DNA of 64,000 nt from Inia geoffrensis (GCA_036417435.1 CM070910.1:14945501-15009500), one strand, 5' to 3'. Shown: positions 1-10,690, counted from the stretch's first letter. Program-made: numbers and translations. Notes: a model not told the origin generated them from the sequence alone.

Positions 1-9
1 AAAATTTTG

Positions 10-154
10 AGGGCGTTACTTTCCTGGCAGTCCAGTGGTTAAGACTCCGCACTTTCACTGCAGGGGGAAGCGTGGAACCCGCTTCCACGGGTTCCATCCC
101 TGATCGGGGAACTAAGATCCCACATGCCATGCAGTGCGGCCAAAAAGAAAAAAA
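10..154 (+). repeat. CHR-type SINE, short form (S)
   Basis: The tRNA-like head has the usual CCAGTGGTTAAGACTCCGC A-box side and a GGGTTCCATCCC B-box-like block, then GGAACTAAGATCCCACATGCC and an A-rich tail. AAAATTTTG at 1-9 recurs at 155-163 and is the likely TSD. The B-box area carries an extra inverted segment (9 bp arms at 73-81 and 88-96) absent from sister copies. Confidence 0.85.
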
Positions 155-165
155 AAAATTTTGTT

Positions 166-821
166 GTTTATGACTTTCCTAAATATTTAATAGTGAATAT
201 GTATCAGTTTTTTCCCTTGTAATGCAAAGATTTAGGCATATGCTCATGATATATGTATACATATCTCCTCCCATTTAAATCTAGAGAATAGAAATCCAAC
301 TGGCATTTGAGTCTGAGTTAGAGGAACGCAATTCCATTCTGTATTTAATAAGTCATATTTAATAAGCATATTTACTTTATGTGCTTTTCCTCGTTCATAT
401 TCTTATTCTAGTCTGAGGAGTTGAAGGATTTAGAAAAAAAAAATTAACTTTATTATCTTTACACAATAGTCATCAGTTTGGCTGGTAATGATGCATTTTT
501 GGCCATAATTCCAAAACTACATATGATAGCAGTACTTTGTCAACTTAGGGGGAAAATATTATGGGAAGTATAGTCATATGCCTTAAATGTTGTTTTGTAG
601 CAATGTAAAATGACTTATTAAAGGATATGTCTTACCTGCTTATATCCATGACCCAGATCAAGGTGTGTGAAAGTGTAAAAATTATGACAGTTGCAAACCA
701 ATACTGATTTCAAACTTTCTGCTATTGATACTAATTTGTGCATTTATTTATGAGATTTCTAAAATAACATATAAAGCTATATTTTCAATATCATCTCAAT
801 GTTGAAAGAATAAAAGCTGAA
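166..821. other. AT-rich stretch, nothing recognised
   Basis: No repeat family, RNA gene or convincing open frame is seen. Base composition is AT-rich like the surrounding DNA. Confidence 0.5.
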
Positions 822-825
822 TGTG

Positions 826-870
<45 letters not shown>
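822..870. repeat. (TA)n microsatellite
   Basis: About 20 uninterrupted TA units run from about 830 to 870, after a short TGTATA-type lead-in. The next bases (GTTAATGTATGTGTATATG) are degenerate continuation. Confidence 0.95.
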
Positions 871-873
<3 letters not shown>

Positions 874-1199
874 AATGTATGTGTATATGCCTAATAAAAA
901 AAACTAGGATGTTACAATAATTCTTTCTGGATGATAGAATTTAAAATGATTTTTTTCCTTCATTATGCTTGCCTGTTTTTTCCCCAAATTTTCTTCATTG
1001 AATATGTGTTACTCTTGCCAACAGAATATAAAGAATGTTAGAAATTTTTAAATTATCCAAGGAAGAGTGAAACCTGAAAGATATAAGTTCACATAGTATA
1101 TTATGACAACCCAGTACACTGTATTCAGAGTATTGAGTGATAAATTATAGTAATATAAAGTTTCATAAAGAAATAAACAAAAGGAGAGACCTAACAATT

Positions 1200-1383
1200 G
1201 AGCAGTATTCTCAAACTTGGCTGCATACGGGAATAACCTGGGAGTTTTAACAAATACTAATACCTGCATCCTAACCCCAGAGATTCTGATTTAATTGGTC
1301 CAGGGTGCAGCATGGGTATTGGGATTGTAAAAATCTCCCCAGGTGATGCTAATGTGTAGCCAGAGGTTGAGAACCACTGCTCT
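1200..1383. mobile_element. hAT-Charlie non-autonomous transposon (MER5/MER58-like)
   Basis: The ends resemble hAT inverted repeats: AGTATTCTCAAACTTGG on the left and GTTGAGAACCACTGCTC on the right. The interior has the familiar CCCCAGAGATTCTGATTTAATTGG and CCCCAGGTGATGCTAATG blocks. The exact subfamily is uncertain. Confidence 0.75.
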
Positions 1384-1389
1384 AGGGCC

Positions 1390-2054
1390 TTGAAGTTGAA
1401 CCGATTTTCTTGATGCCACCTGGCTTCCTGATGCGAATTAATAGTCAACTGTAATAAGCAAGGATGTGGGAGAAAAGCAATTTCCTTTTAGCACAGTTTT
1501 TAAATGACATTACGGGAGGGGAAGGTCTATGCTCTGGAATCATCATAATTACATATATTCAATCTAATCTTTCCAAGAGAATCAATCCACCTGGAACGGG
1601 TCCAACATAGGGTTTCATGGCATAATGAATTTTGTTTTACAGCGGGAATATCTTATAGTGAGACTGTATTTTTAAAAATCATGCCAAAGAAGATGGTTAT
1701 TCCAGTATATAGTTACAGATAAATATAAAATTATCTATATTCAATTATATACTACTTATCATATTCCTAGGGAGAAAACCATTAGGTTATGAAATGTTGA
1801 ATATTTTCTTTTAAATATAGAATTTAATCACTATAGAAAAATATTTGGTCAGCCAAAACCCACATGCCTTTAGTCATGAAAATAATCAGAGTGTGAACTG
1901 ATAAACATCTTAACTAGGAATAAATTGAAGAAAGGCAGCTAAGTTCATCTAACATTTCTTTTGCATTCTTTTAAGTTGACTTGCTATAATATGCTTTTAA
2001 AATAAATGTAAAATAATTTTGTAACAATTTCAGTAAACCCATACAAATATGAAC
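1390..2054. other. Repeat-poor AT-rich stretch
   Basis: No element or gene is recognised. There are short A/T runs only. Confidence 0.45.
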
Positions 2055-2453
2055 AACCAATGGTTTACAAAGGTCCAAAAGCAATTCAATGAAGGGAAAA
2101 TACCCTTTTCAACAAATGATGCTGGAACAATTGGACATTCACAGGTGAAAATACTAACCTTGACCTAAAGCTCATATCTTATTTAAAAAAAATAACTCAA
2201 AATGGATCAGGGACTTAAATGTAAAACGTAACACTGTAATACTTTGAGAAAAAAAAAATAGGAGAAAATCTTAGGGACATAGGCCTCGGCAAAAAGCATG
2301 ATCCATAAGAAGAAAAACTGATCACTTATGCTTCTTCAAAATTAAAAATTTTGCTCTGCATAAAACCCAGTTAGAGAATGAAAAGATAAGCTACAGATTG
2401 GGGGAAAATATTTGCAAACCACATATCCAATAAAGAGCTAGTATATGGATGTA

Positions 2454-2982
2454 CAGATGTCACCAACTTACGATGGTTTGACTTACAATTTTTGGACTCT
2501 ATGACAGTGCAAAAGTGACATGCATTCAGTAGAAATTGTACTTCCAATTTTGAATTTTAATATTTTACCAGGCTAGCAAGACATAGTACCTGCCTCTCTT
2601 GTGATGCTGGGCAGTGGCAGGAAGCTGCACTGACTAGACTAGATTAAGCTATGATATTCTGTAGGTAAAATGTATTAAATGCACTTTTTTTTTTTTTTTT
2701 TTTTTTTGTGGTACATGGGCCTCTTACTGTTGTGGCCTCTCCCGTTGTGGAGCAGAGGCTCCGGACATGCAGGCTCAGCGGCCATGGCTCACGGGCGCAG
2801 CCGCTCCGTGGCATGTGGGATCTTCCCGGGCCGGGGCATGAACCCGTGTCCCCTGCATTGGCAGGCGGACTCTCAACCACTGTGCCACCAGGGAAGCCCT
2901 AAATGCACTTTTGACTAATGATATTTTCAAGTTACCATGGGTTTATTGGGATGTAAGTTTATTGTGAGTTGAGGAAGACCTG
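2454..2982. mobile_element. pogo/Tigger-like MITE inserted in L1 at TA
   Basis: It starts CAGATGTCACCAACTTACG and ends in the reverse complement of CAGGTCTTCCTCAACTCAC, giving imperfect terminal inverted repeats. It is flanked by TA on both sides (2452-2453, 2983-2984), as expected for Tc1/mariner-pogo transposons. Removing it rejoins L1 sequence exactly. A type Y SINE sits inside. A second copy of the same family begins at 61709. I do not assign the subfamily. Confidence 0.75.
2689..2899 (-). repeat. CHR-type SINE, young form (Y)
   Basis: A poly-T (reverse A tail) is followed by the complete body in reverse, ending in CCACCAGGGAAGCCC. The TSD TAAATGCACTTTT is at 2676-2688 and 2900-2912, inside the MITE. 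Confidence 0.95.
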
Positions 2983-3116
2983 TATAAGGAATTCTCAATA
3001 CCCAACACACAAAAAAACAAACAATCCAATTAGAAAATGGGCAAAAGAATTGAAGAGACTTCACCAAAGAGGATATAAAGATGGCAAATAAATACATTAA
3101 GAAGTGTGCAACTTGC

Positions 3117-3467
3117 GGGCTTCTCTGGTGGTGCAGTGTTTAAGAATCTGCCTGCCAGTGCAGGGGACACGGGTTGGAGCCCTGGTCCGTGAAAATCCCA
3201 CATGCCGCGGCGCAACTAAGCCCGTGCACCACAACTACTGAGCCTGCGCTCTAGACCCTGCAAGACACAACTACTGAGCCCACGCGCCACAACCACTGAA
3301 GCCTGTGTGCCTAGAGCCGGTGCTCCGCAACAAGAGAAGCCACCGCATTGAGAAGCCTGCGCACTGCAATGAGGAGTAGCCACCGCTCACCACAACTAGA
3401 AAAAGCCCACGCGCAGCAACGAAGATGTAACACAGCCAAAAATAAATTAAAAACAAACAAACAAAAA
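3117..3467 (+). repeat. CHR-type SINE, long form (L)
   Basis: It runs from GGGCTTCTCTGGTGGTGCAG through repeated CACAACTACTGAGC blocks to an A-rich AAATTAAAAACAAACAAACA tail. It lies inside L1. No clear TSD is found. Confidence 0.9.
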
Positions 3468-4077
3468 GAAACAGGCAACTACCATGTGGTGCAGCAACTG
3501 CACCTTGGACCTTTACAGACTTATGTTAACACCAAAACCTGTACATGAGTGTTTATAGCAGCTTTATTTATAATAGCCCCAAAGGAAAAACAACCCAGAT
3601 ATCCTTTAACACATTCAATGGTTAAATAAACTGTGGTATGTCTATACCATGAAACGCTGCCCAACAGTATGAAGAAACAAACTCCCCATATGTGCAGCAA
3701 TCTGGACAAATCTCCAGAGAATTATACTGAAAGAAAACCAGCAATCCCCCAAAGTTATATACTGTATGACTCCATTTATATAAGTCTTGAAATGCAAAAT
3801 TGTAGAAATGGAGAAGAGCTTGGTGGTAGCCAAGGTTTAGGGAGGGGTGAGGGAGGAGAGAGTGGGTATGGCCATAAAACTGCAACAAGAGGGATGCCTG
3901 TGGGCTGGGAATATTCTGTACTTTGACTGTATCAATGTCAGTATCCCGAGTGATATAGACTACAGTTTTGCAAGATGTTACCATGGGGGAAACTGGGTGA
4001 AAGGTATATGGGCTCTCTCCTGTACTATTTCTTACAACTGCTGTCTCTACAATTAACTTAAAAGAAAAAAAAAGATT

Positions 4078-4280
4078 TGGGCTTCCCTGGTGGCGCAGTG
4101 GTTGAGAGTCCGCGTGCCTATGGAGGGGAGGCGTGTTCGTGCCCCGGTCCGCGAAGATCCCATATGCCGCGGAGCAGCTGGGCCCGTGAGCCACAGCCAC
4201 TGAGCTTGCGCGTCCGGAGCCTGTGCTCCGCAACGGGAGAGGCCACAACAGTGACAAGCCCGCGTACCGCAAAAAAAAGA
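4078..4280 (+). repeat. CHR-type SINE, young form (Y)
   Basis: Full-length body ending GCGTACCGC plus A tail. A short TSD AAAGATT lies at about 4071-4077 and after the tail. It is inserted at the A-rich 3' end of the L1. Confidence 0.92.
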
Positions 4281-4289
4281 AAAAGATTC

Positions 4290-5086
4290 AATTTTTTTTA
4301 AAAAAAGAACAATAAAATATATATTCTTGGATGGGCTAAAATAAAGGTCTAAGATACCTGTTTTTATTCAATTTACAGTCTCAACTTTCCAGCATCCTTG
4401 AAATGCCCTTTAAAATGAAAACTAAGCCAAATTAGATGTCAACTCAGTGTTAGTAAGTTGGTATTTTGTTTTGCTTCTAAGCTTGTTAACTCTGAAACAA
4501 TCAGACTTGATAAAATACAGAAACAATAGATTTCCTGACTCTGCCCTGCTGTGTAAATACACTCTTTTAACTCCTTAGCTTCATCTGCCAATGAATGTAC
4601 TTGTGGACCCACCTATAATTATCCTGGCCAATATCATTTCCAAATTCTCCTGCTTGTGAAGGGCCTCAAAGGAACTAGATCAAACAAGAAATGAAGCAAG
4701 GAACATCTTAGACTCAAGAACAGTTTCTGCAAAGGTCCCTCCCTTTTCTGCCTCTCTCATCACCAGCATTTAGCATGGCTTTAGTTAGCAAAATACACAT
4801 AGGAATCCAGCAATATTATATCAGCTATAAGATAAAGAAAGATAAAAAAGATCAGTTAAAGAACAGGAGGGGGCACTTAGGGTTTAAAATGCTAATTTCT
4901 AGGGTAAATTCAACTGGAACAAAATTGGATTTTATACGGCTTATATTTTCTGGATTTTAAAAAATGCACATCCTTCTTTGGCCTATATTTAATAACGACT
5001 ATTATATATTTGCTTTTTTAATAAACATCTGCAACATGCAAGGCAATGCAGCAAAGCATTCCCCAAGATTAAGAAATTTATAACTT
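4290..5086. other. Repeat-poor interval
   Basis: No repeat family or gene recognised. A small open frame at 4775-4960 has no recognisable domain and I treat it as chance. Confidence 0.45.
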
Positions 5087-5102
5087 TATAATCATGTTTT
5101 TT

Positions 5103-5323
5103 TGTTGTTTTGTTTTGGTTTGGGTTTTTTCGCAGTACGCAGGCCTCTCATTGTTGTGGCCTCTCCCGTTGCAGAGCACAGGCTCTGGACGCGCAGGTTC
5201 AGCGGCCATGGCTCACGGGCCCAGCCGCTCCACGGCATGTGGGATCTTCCCGGACCGGGGCACAGACCCATGTCCCCTGCATCGGCAGGCAGACTCTCAA
5301 CCACTGCGCCACCAGGGAAGCCC
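5103..5323 (-). repeat. CHR-type SINE, young form (Y)
   Basis: Reverse orientation with a T/G-interrupted tail (TTTTGTTGTTTTGTTTTGG). The 16 bp TSD TATAATCATGTTTTTT is at 5087-5102 and 5324-5339. Confidence 0.95.
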
Positions 5324-5339
5324 TATAATCATGTTTTTT

Positions 5340-6410
5340 AAAAACTCCAGTAATGGTAAAGCTCTCAGGCAGCACTTAGCAGCCACCAATATTTGAAGCT
5401 GATATTTTAGCAGAGTAAGACTCCAACCCGGGCAGTGGAGCTAGACTTACCCCAGAATTGTCCACATGAGAGTTTTTACTTCCCACATTTCATTGTATTC
5501 AAGTAAAAAGGTTTCTGGATAGTTTGGAGATTTGCAGAGAAAAATCCCATCTTAGCCTCTTTTCAAAATAATGCTATGCCTAACTTTGGTGGCCGAGAGA
5601 AGAGGTCAGAAGATTTTTAAAGATCTCAACAGTTTAAATAGCTCTTTTGCCAGTCTGGGCAGGAAGACACTGAACTTTCCCCATTCCTGAAAAGAAACTG
5701 CTCAAGGCACTAATTTCCGGTTTGTCTCTGGCTCCCAGGTTTCTTTGATATCCGGGAGATGGGTTTGGTCTGAACAAATTAGCAGCTGAGGTGAAGAATG
5801 GTTGCTTTTATTATTAGATAATCTTTCTCTTACTGACTTTTCTCAGCACAAGTTGCAAAAGCAGCTCCTTTTAAATGCATTATCGTCCAAAACTCAAAGC
5901 CAAGTGGCTAACTAAACAGGAGTCTCTTCCTTCCCACTCAAGCCACAGTCGGGATTCAGAAAAGTGTGTGGAGCTGGTAAAAATGTTTGGCCTTGACCCT
6001 CACTTGGGTTTTTCTTTCCTAAAACTGCAAAGTCCCAGTTTGTGTCCTGTCCCTCCATCTTTATAACTTTATTTGGTTCTGGTTCATAATTCGCTGTGGA
6101 AACTGCTGTTCTGATTTGAAGTCCCTTATCTGTCCCCATCCGACCCCACCACTTTTGGCTGCCCGCTCTTGGGTTCTCCTGAATTCCTTTGCCAGCCCTG
6201 GGACTCTAAGGATGACAGAGGGACTTTGCTGTGGGGGAAACTTATCTGGGACTCCCTTGCTCTTCCTGGGGTCTCTAGCGGCCTAAGCCAAGGGTCCTGG
6301 AACCCCTAGACTCCTGGAGGAGCAAGCGCAATGGTGCGTCTCTTCAGAGGGGGTGGAGGGGGTGGGCTTAGAGAGGAGGAGGGGCCCATCCGGGGCAGGG
6401 CCCAAGGACA
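5340..6410. other. Repeat-poor interval, GC-richer at its right end
   Basis: No interspersed repeat is recognised. 6160-6420 is GC-rich (for example GGAGGGGCCCATCCGGGGC) but has few CpG and no promoter signal I can support. The open frames at 5875-6139 resemble no known protein. Confidence 0.4.
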
Positions 6411-6426
6411 ATGAAAGGGCACTCTT

Positions 6427-7394
6427 TTCTTTTTTTTTTTTTTAAACATATGGAGTTTATTGTTTTCTGGTTTTCCCTCCTGACATGATACAATTTATTT
6501 ATTTATTTATTTATTTTTAATTATTTTTTTAACATCTTTATTGGAGTATAATTGCTTTACAATGGTGTGTTAGTTTCTGCTTTATAACAAAGTGAATCAG
6601 TTATACATATACATATGTTCCCATGTCTCATCCCTCTTGCGTCTCCCTCCCTCCCTCCCTCCCTGTCCCACCCCTCTAGCTGGTCACAAAGTACCGAGCT
6701 GATCTCCCTGTGCTATGCGGCTGCTTCCCGCTAGCTATCTATTTTACGTTTGGTACTGTATATATGTCCATGCTACTCTCTCACTTCATCCCAGCTTACC
6801 CTTCCCCCTCCCCGTATCCTCTACTAGGTCTGTGTCTTTATTTCCATCTTGCCCCTAGGTTCTCCCTGACTTTTTTTTTTTTCTTTTCTTAGATTCCATA
6901 TATATGTGTTAGCATATGGTATTTGTTTTTCTCTTTCTGACTTACTTCACTCTGTATGACAGACTCTAGGTCCATCCACCTCACTACAAATAACTCAATT
7001 TCGTTTCTTTTTATGGCTGAGTAATATTCCATTGTATATATGTGCCACATCTTCTTTATCCATTCATCTGTCGATGGACACTTAGGTTGCTTCCATGTCC
7101 TGGCTATTGTAAATAGAGCTGCAATGAACATTTTGGTACACGACTCTTTTTGAATTATGGTTTTCTCAGGGTATATGCCCAGTAGTGGGATTGCTGGGTC
7201 GTATGGAAGTTCTATTTTTAGTTTTTTAAGGAACCTCCATACTGTTCTCATAGTGGCTGTATCAATTCACATTCCCACCAACAGTGCAAGAGGGTTCCCT
7301 TTTCTCCACACCCTCTCCAGCATTGTTTCTAGATTTTTTGATGATGGCCATTCTGACTGGTGTGAGATGATATCTCACTGTAGTTTTGACTTGC
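6427..7394 (-). mobile_element. Young 5'-truncated L1 with probable 3' transduction
   Basis: In reverse: poly-A (6427-6443), a unique ~50 bp segment (6444-6493), an A-rich AAATAAAT run (6494-6530), then the standard cetartiodactyl L1 3' UTR (6531-6888) and the ORF2 C-terminus, truncated at about 7394. ATGAAAGGGCACTCTT at 6411-6426 matches ATGAAATGGCACTCTT at 7395-7410 with one mismatch. The TSD thus encloses the extra segment, which carries its own AATAAA at 6456-6461 (reverse strand), 12 nt before the poly-A. Confidence 0.88.
6889..7251 (-). pseudogene. L1 ORF2p C-terminal fragment
   Basis: 120 codons are open to the natural stop, ending KNKYHMLTHIYGI. Motifs include [19 protein letters not shown] and IYTMEYYSAIKRNEIELF, typical of the end of L1 ORF2. 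Compared with the sister copy at 34364-34846, one C is missing in GTTCTCATAGTGG at about 7249, which breaks the frame upstream. It is a truncated retrotransposon remnant with no endonuclease or reverse transcriptase domain. Confidence 0.9.
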
Positions 7395-7410
7395 ATGAAA
7401 TGGCACTCTT

Positions 7411-8110
7411 GATAAACCTGACACATAAACTGGCACATCTGGCTTTTTTTCTTGTTTGCTTTTGTTTTTTTCTTTTTGACTACGAAATAGGAAAACTTAA
7501 CAGTGATTTATTTCACCAACCATTGTGGGGTCCATAAAGGATGTCTTGACCAGTTGTAAGTGAGGATTTTGTCTGTGGAGCAATAACACACAAATAAGAG
7601 GTGAGGTCAATTATATTACAGGCTTCACCACCTGGAGGACTTTTTTTCTAGAGGGAGCATTGGCGGAAACAATAGAAATTAAACTGTTCTTAAGACCAAG
7701 AAAATGAGGAGCACTACTTACTTTGAAAAGAATCATTTGGATATGATCCGTACGGCACTTGCATTCAGATTCTCTCTTCCAGGCGCACCTTAGGATCAAA
7801 ATTTCCCACTAACTTGAGAATTCTGAGACTGAGATTCTCCAAGAATTTTCCATGAGCAACCTTTCTGAGTGGCACAAACGTGCATCTTGGGGGGCTGCCC
7901 CTAACAGGCCAGTTCTCAGAGGACTCATGAAGTACAGGAAGAAAACAGGAAAACCTCTATTTACATGTATTTAATCTCATCCTATCTAAATTACTAATTG
8001 GAGTATATGATATGATATACCTAACATATTAGTGCTATAGCAATATAAGTGTAATATTTATAAATAAATACAAATATGTATATTGGATCTGAATGGTCAA
8101 GTTTAAAAAA
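7411..8110. other. Repeat-poor interval
   Basis: No element recognised. AT-rich at 7960-8110. Confidence 0.4.
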
Positions 8111-8408
8111 ATTGACATTTATGATTTCACACTGTCTCGGGAAGCTGGAAATGGCTTAGCTGTGTGATTCTGGCTCGGGGTCTCTCATGACGTTGCCTTC
8201 GGGCTGTCGGTCAGGGTTGTCATCATCCCCAAGCTCATAGGGAGCTGAAGAATCCAATTCCAGCTCACTCTCTTGGTAATTGGTTAGCATCATCAGCTCT
8301 TAGCTGGCTGCTGGCACGAGGCTTCAGTCTCTCATTTCATGAGCCCCTCCACTGGGCTGCTCACAAGATGGCAGCCTTCCTTCCTCAAAGTGACAGATGA
8401 GAGAATGA
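8111..8408 (-). repeat. Arm A of a ~97% identical inverted repeat (LTR-derived)
   Basis: This is the reverse complement of 9231-9527. By eye I count about 8 mismatches and one 2 bp indel over ~297 bp. The content is the 3' half of an old LTR (CATGAGAGACCCCGAGCCAG, AATCATAAATGTCTATT on the opposite strand). Its boundary at 8408 falls inside the LTR as seen in the other copy, so it is not an independent full LTR. Confidence 0.92.
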
Positions 8409-8694
8409 AAAGCCTTGAAAAGGCTGGAGACCACTTTGCTAAAGACAAAGAAAATCAGTCTTCTTCGATCAAGCTCATAGAAAGTGACCTGTGCTTTATA
8501 ACCAGAAATTCCTAACTGGTATTAGCCGCTGACTATGAATTCATTCACACATCACAGAGCTCCCCAAGGATGGGACCACATTTCATACTTTTTTATTTCC
8601 CCATGACCTAGTATCGTCCTTGAGAGTGTAAGAGAATTGTTAATGAAGGGTAAACTGGATTGTGAAAGGAGGTTGAGAGGAATGGAGAGGAACT

Positions 8695-8905
8695 GTTCTT
8701 AAGTTAGTTTACTTGGATTTGAGTCTTGGTCAGCCACTTGGTAGCTGTGTGACTTCAGGCAAGTTGTTTAACCTCTCTGTGCTTTGGTTTGCTCAACTCT
8801 ACAATAAGAATAATATTAATGCCTGCCTTATAAGGTCATGAAGAGTAATTGTGAGGATGCGTATAAAGGGCTTAGAACAGTGCCTGGCACCTAGAGAATA
8901 TTTCC
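8695..8905 (+). repeat. MIR SINE
   Basis: It has GTAGCTGTGTGACTTCAGGCAAG, TTAACCTCTCTGTGC and GTGAGGATGCGTATAAAG, closing with GAACAGTGCCTGGCAC. This is the canonical MIR order. It lies in the spacer of the inverted repeat. Confidence 0.9.
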
Positions 8906-8935
8906 AAAGCAGGATTTCTTGTTTTCTGGGGCAGT

Positions 8936-9545
8936 GGTCTCCAGCCTTTTTGACTATATGCTCCATCAATTAAAAAAAAAAAAAAAAAAAGCATTTAGCT
9001 TCAATATATGTATCATTATTTATTTAAATATTTTTATCTATAATACATTCTTTCCATTAATTAACCCCTTGCAGCACTAGTACTACAAGGCAAAATGTTA
9101 TGTGAAGTTTTACCAGGATTGGACTGCATGCCTGGTAGAATATGGCAGAAGTGATGGTTTCACTTCTGAGATTAGGATATGAGTGACCTCTACTTCCACC
9201 TTGGATGCCCACTGGCTCCCACTCTCTTGATCATTCTCTCATCTGTCACTTTGAGGAAGGAAGGCTGCCATCTTGTGAGCAGCCCAGTGGAGGGGCCCAT
9301 GAAATGAGAGACTGAAGCCTCGTGCCAGCAGCCAGCTAAGAAATGATAATGCTAACCAATTACCAAGAGAGTGAGCTGGAAGTGGATTCTTCAGCTCCCT
9401 ATGAGCTTGGGGATGACGACAACCCTGACCGACAACCCGAAGGCAACGTCATGAGAGACCCCGAGCCAGAATCACACAGCTAAGCCATTTCCAGCTTCCC
9501 GAGAGTGTGAAATCATAAATGTCTATTGCTTTAAGGTGTTAAAAA
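8936..9545 (+). mobile_element. Old solo LTR (ERVL/MaLR-like)
   Basis: An LTR-like repeat with recognisable blocks: TTTTACCAGGATTGGACTGC, GGCAGAAGTGATGG, GCTGCCATCTTGTGAGCAGCC, CATGAGAGACCCCGAGCC and AATCATAAATGTCTATTG near its end. The family assignment is tentative. There are no internal retroviral genes nearby. Its right half is arm B of the inverted repeat. Confidence 0.6.
9231..9527 (+). repeat. Arm B of the inverted repeat
   Basis: Partner of 8111-8408 in opposite orientation, separated by 822 bp. It lies in frame with the rest of the LTR at 8936-9545, so this arm looks like the source copy and arm A the derived one. Confidence 0.9.
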
Positions 9546-9579
9546 AAAATGCTGTGTGTTTCAAGGACAAACTACATTT

Positions 9580-9710
9580 CTTTCTTTTTTTTTTTTTTTT
9601 TTGCCACATCGTACTTCCTGTGGGATCTTAGTTCCCTAACCAGGGATGGAACCTGCGCCCCTAGCAGTGGAAGGCGAAGTCTTAACCACTGGACTGCCAG
9701 GGAAGTCCCC
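9580..9710 (-). repeat. CHR-type SINE, short form (S)
   Basis: Poly-T, then GTGGGATCTTAGTTCCCTAACCAGGG through CTGCCAGGGAAGTCC. The TSD AAACTACATTT is at about 9569-9579 and 9715-9725. Confidence 0.92.
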
Positions 9711-9726
9711 AAATAAACTACATTTG

Positions 9727-10260
9727 AATTGGCAAGCCCAAGAATTTTTAGATGCTTATAAAAGAAGAAGATGGTAGATTCTTGTGATTTTTAGCCAATG
9801 TTTATTCCTAGTGGTCACTTGACCTATCTGAGTTGAGGGCTCGGTATTTTTTGTGTCACAGCTTGGTGACAGCCATACCCTGCAAGGCTGCCGCACCATT
9901 TACTTTCCGAACAAGATCTAGATCAAGCTCTCAGAGGCAGATGTACAACCAGGAAATGAGCTCATTAAATGGCAGGCAGAGCCACAGAACAATTTCACAA
10001 CAAAGGCATTGCTACAGAGTGGACCTGTGCAATGACCACAGAGGCGGAGGCAGGATGGGCTGTGATAATCCCATGTGCAAATAAAAACCCAGGAGGTGCT
10101 CAGTTCAAACCAGTTTAAATAGGACTGTAGGTAAAATGGCCTTTTTCTTATACCTGGCGGCTGTTTGAGAGGCTCCAGAATTTTGTATGATGACACTAAA
10201 ACAATACCTATTTTCAGACCTCATAGTGGAGGGGAAAATATATGTAAATTTAAATACCAA
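9727..10260. other. Repeat-poor interval
   Basis: No repeat recognised. Overlapping small frames on both strands (9833-10196) show no known domain. Confidence 0.4.
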
Positions 10261-10261
10261 A

Positions 10262-10690
10262 GGGGCAAGATGGGGTAGAGGATTAAGAGGTACAAACTAC
10301 TACATATAAAATAAATAAGCTACAAAGATATAGTGTACAACACAAGGAACATAGCCAATATTTTATAATACTTTTTAAATTAATTAATTTTTTGTTAAAG
10401 TATGGTTGATTTACAATGTTGTGTTAGTTTCAGGTGCACAGCAAAGTGATTCAGTTAGGTGTACATATATATGTATTTCTTCCCTTATAGGTTATTACAA
10501 AATATTGAGTATAGTTCCCTGTGCTATACAGTAGGTCCTTGTTGGTTATCTATTTTATATAGAGTAGTGTGTATATGTAATCCCAACCTCCTAATTGTAA
10601 TAACTTCAATGGAGTATAATCTATAGAAAATATCGAATCACTATGTTGTAATATAATGTTGTAAATCAACTATACTTTAATTTAAAAATT
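10262..10690 (+). mobile_element. L1 3' end, split by a second L1 fragment
   Basis: Left half 10262-10372 has AGGTACAAACTACTACATA and ACAACACAAGGAACATAGCC. Right half 10598-10690 has ATATCGAATCACTATGTTG and AAATCAACTATACTTTAATTTAAAAA, the usual L1 3' UTR order ending in an A-rich tail. Confidence 0.8.
10373..10597 (-). mobile_element. L1 3' UTR fragment inserted in another L1
   Basis: Reverse-strand 3' end with ACAATGTTGTGTTAGTTTC, CAGCAAAGTGATTCAG and AGTTCCCTGTGCTATACAG. It interrupts the plus-strand L1 3' end. The flanks ATAATACT and GTAATAACTT hint at a short TSD. Confidence 0.8.

Larger units (their letters stand above)
2055..4070 (+). mobile_element. Old L1 (ORF2 3' end and 3' UTR), interrupted
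   Basis: The left part (2055-2453) matches the last third of L1 ORF2: the ACAAATGATGCTGGAACAA and GGATCAGGGACTTAAA blocks. It continues at 2985-3116 (CCAATTAGAAAATGGGCAAA) and at 3468-4070 with the 3' UTR (CAGCTTTATTTATAATAGCC, CTGTATGACTCCATTTATAT) to an A-rich end. It is interrupted by a MITE (2454-2982) and by a type L SINE (3117-3467). Stops and frameshifts abound; no coding capacity remains. Confidence 0.85.

Noticed and set aside
6160..6420. A CpG island promoter.
   Set aside because: GC-rich but with few CpG dinucleotides and no adjoining first exon.
8111..9527. A microRNA gene or transposon with 300 bp inverted ends.
   Set aside because: The arms are LTR interior sequence, the outer ends lack a target duplication or transposon-like termini, and the spacer holds a MIR and the rest of the LTR. 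No transposase is present.
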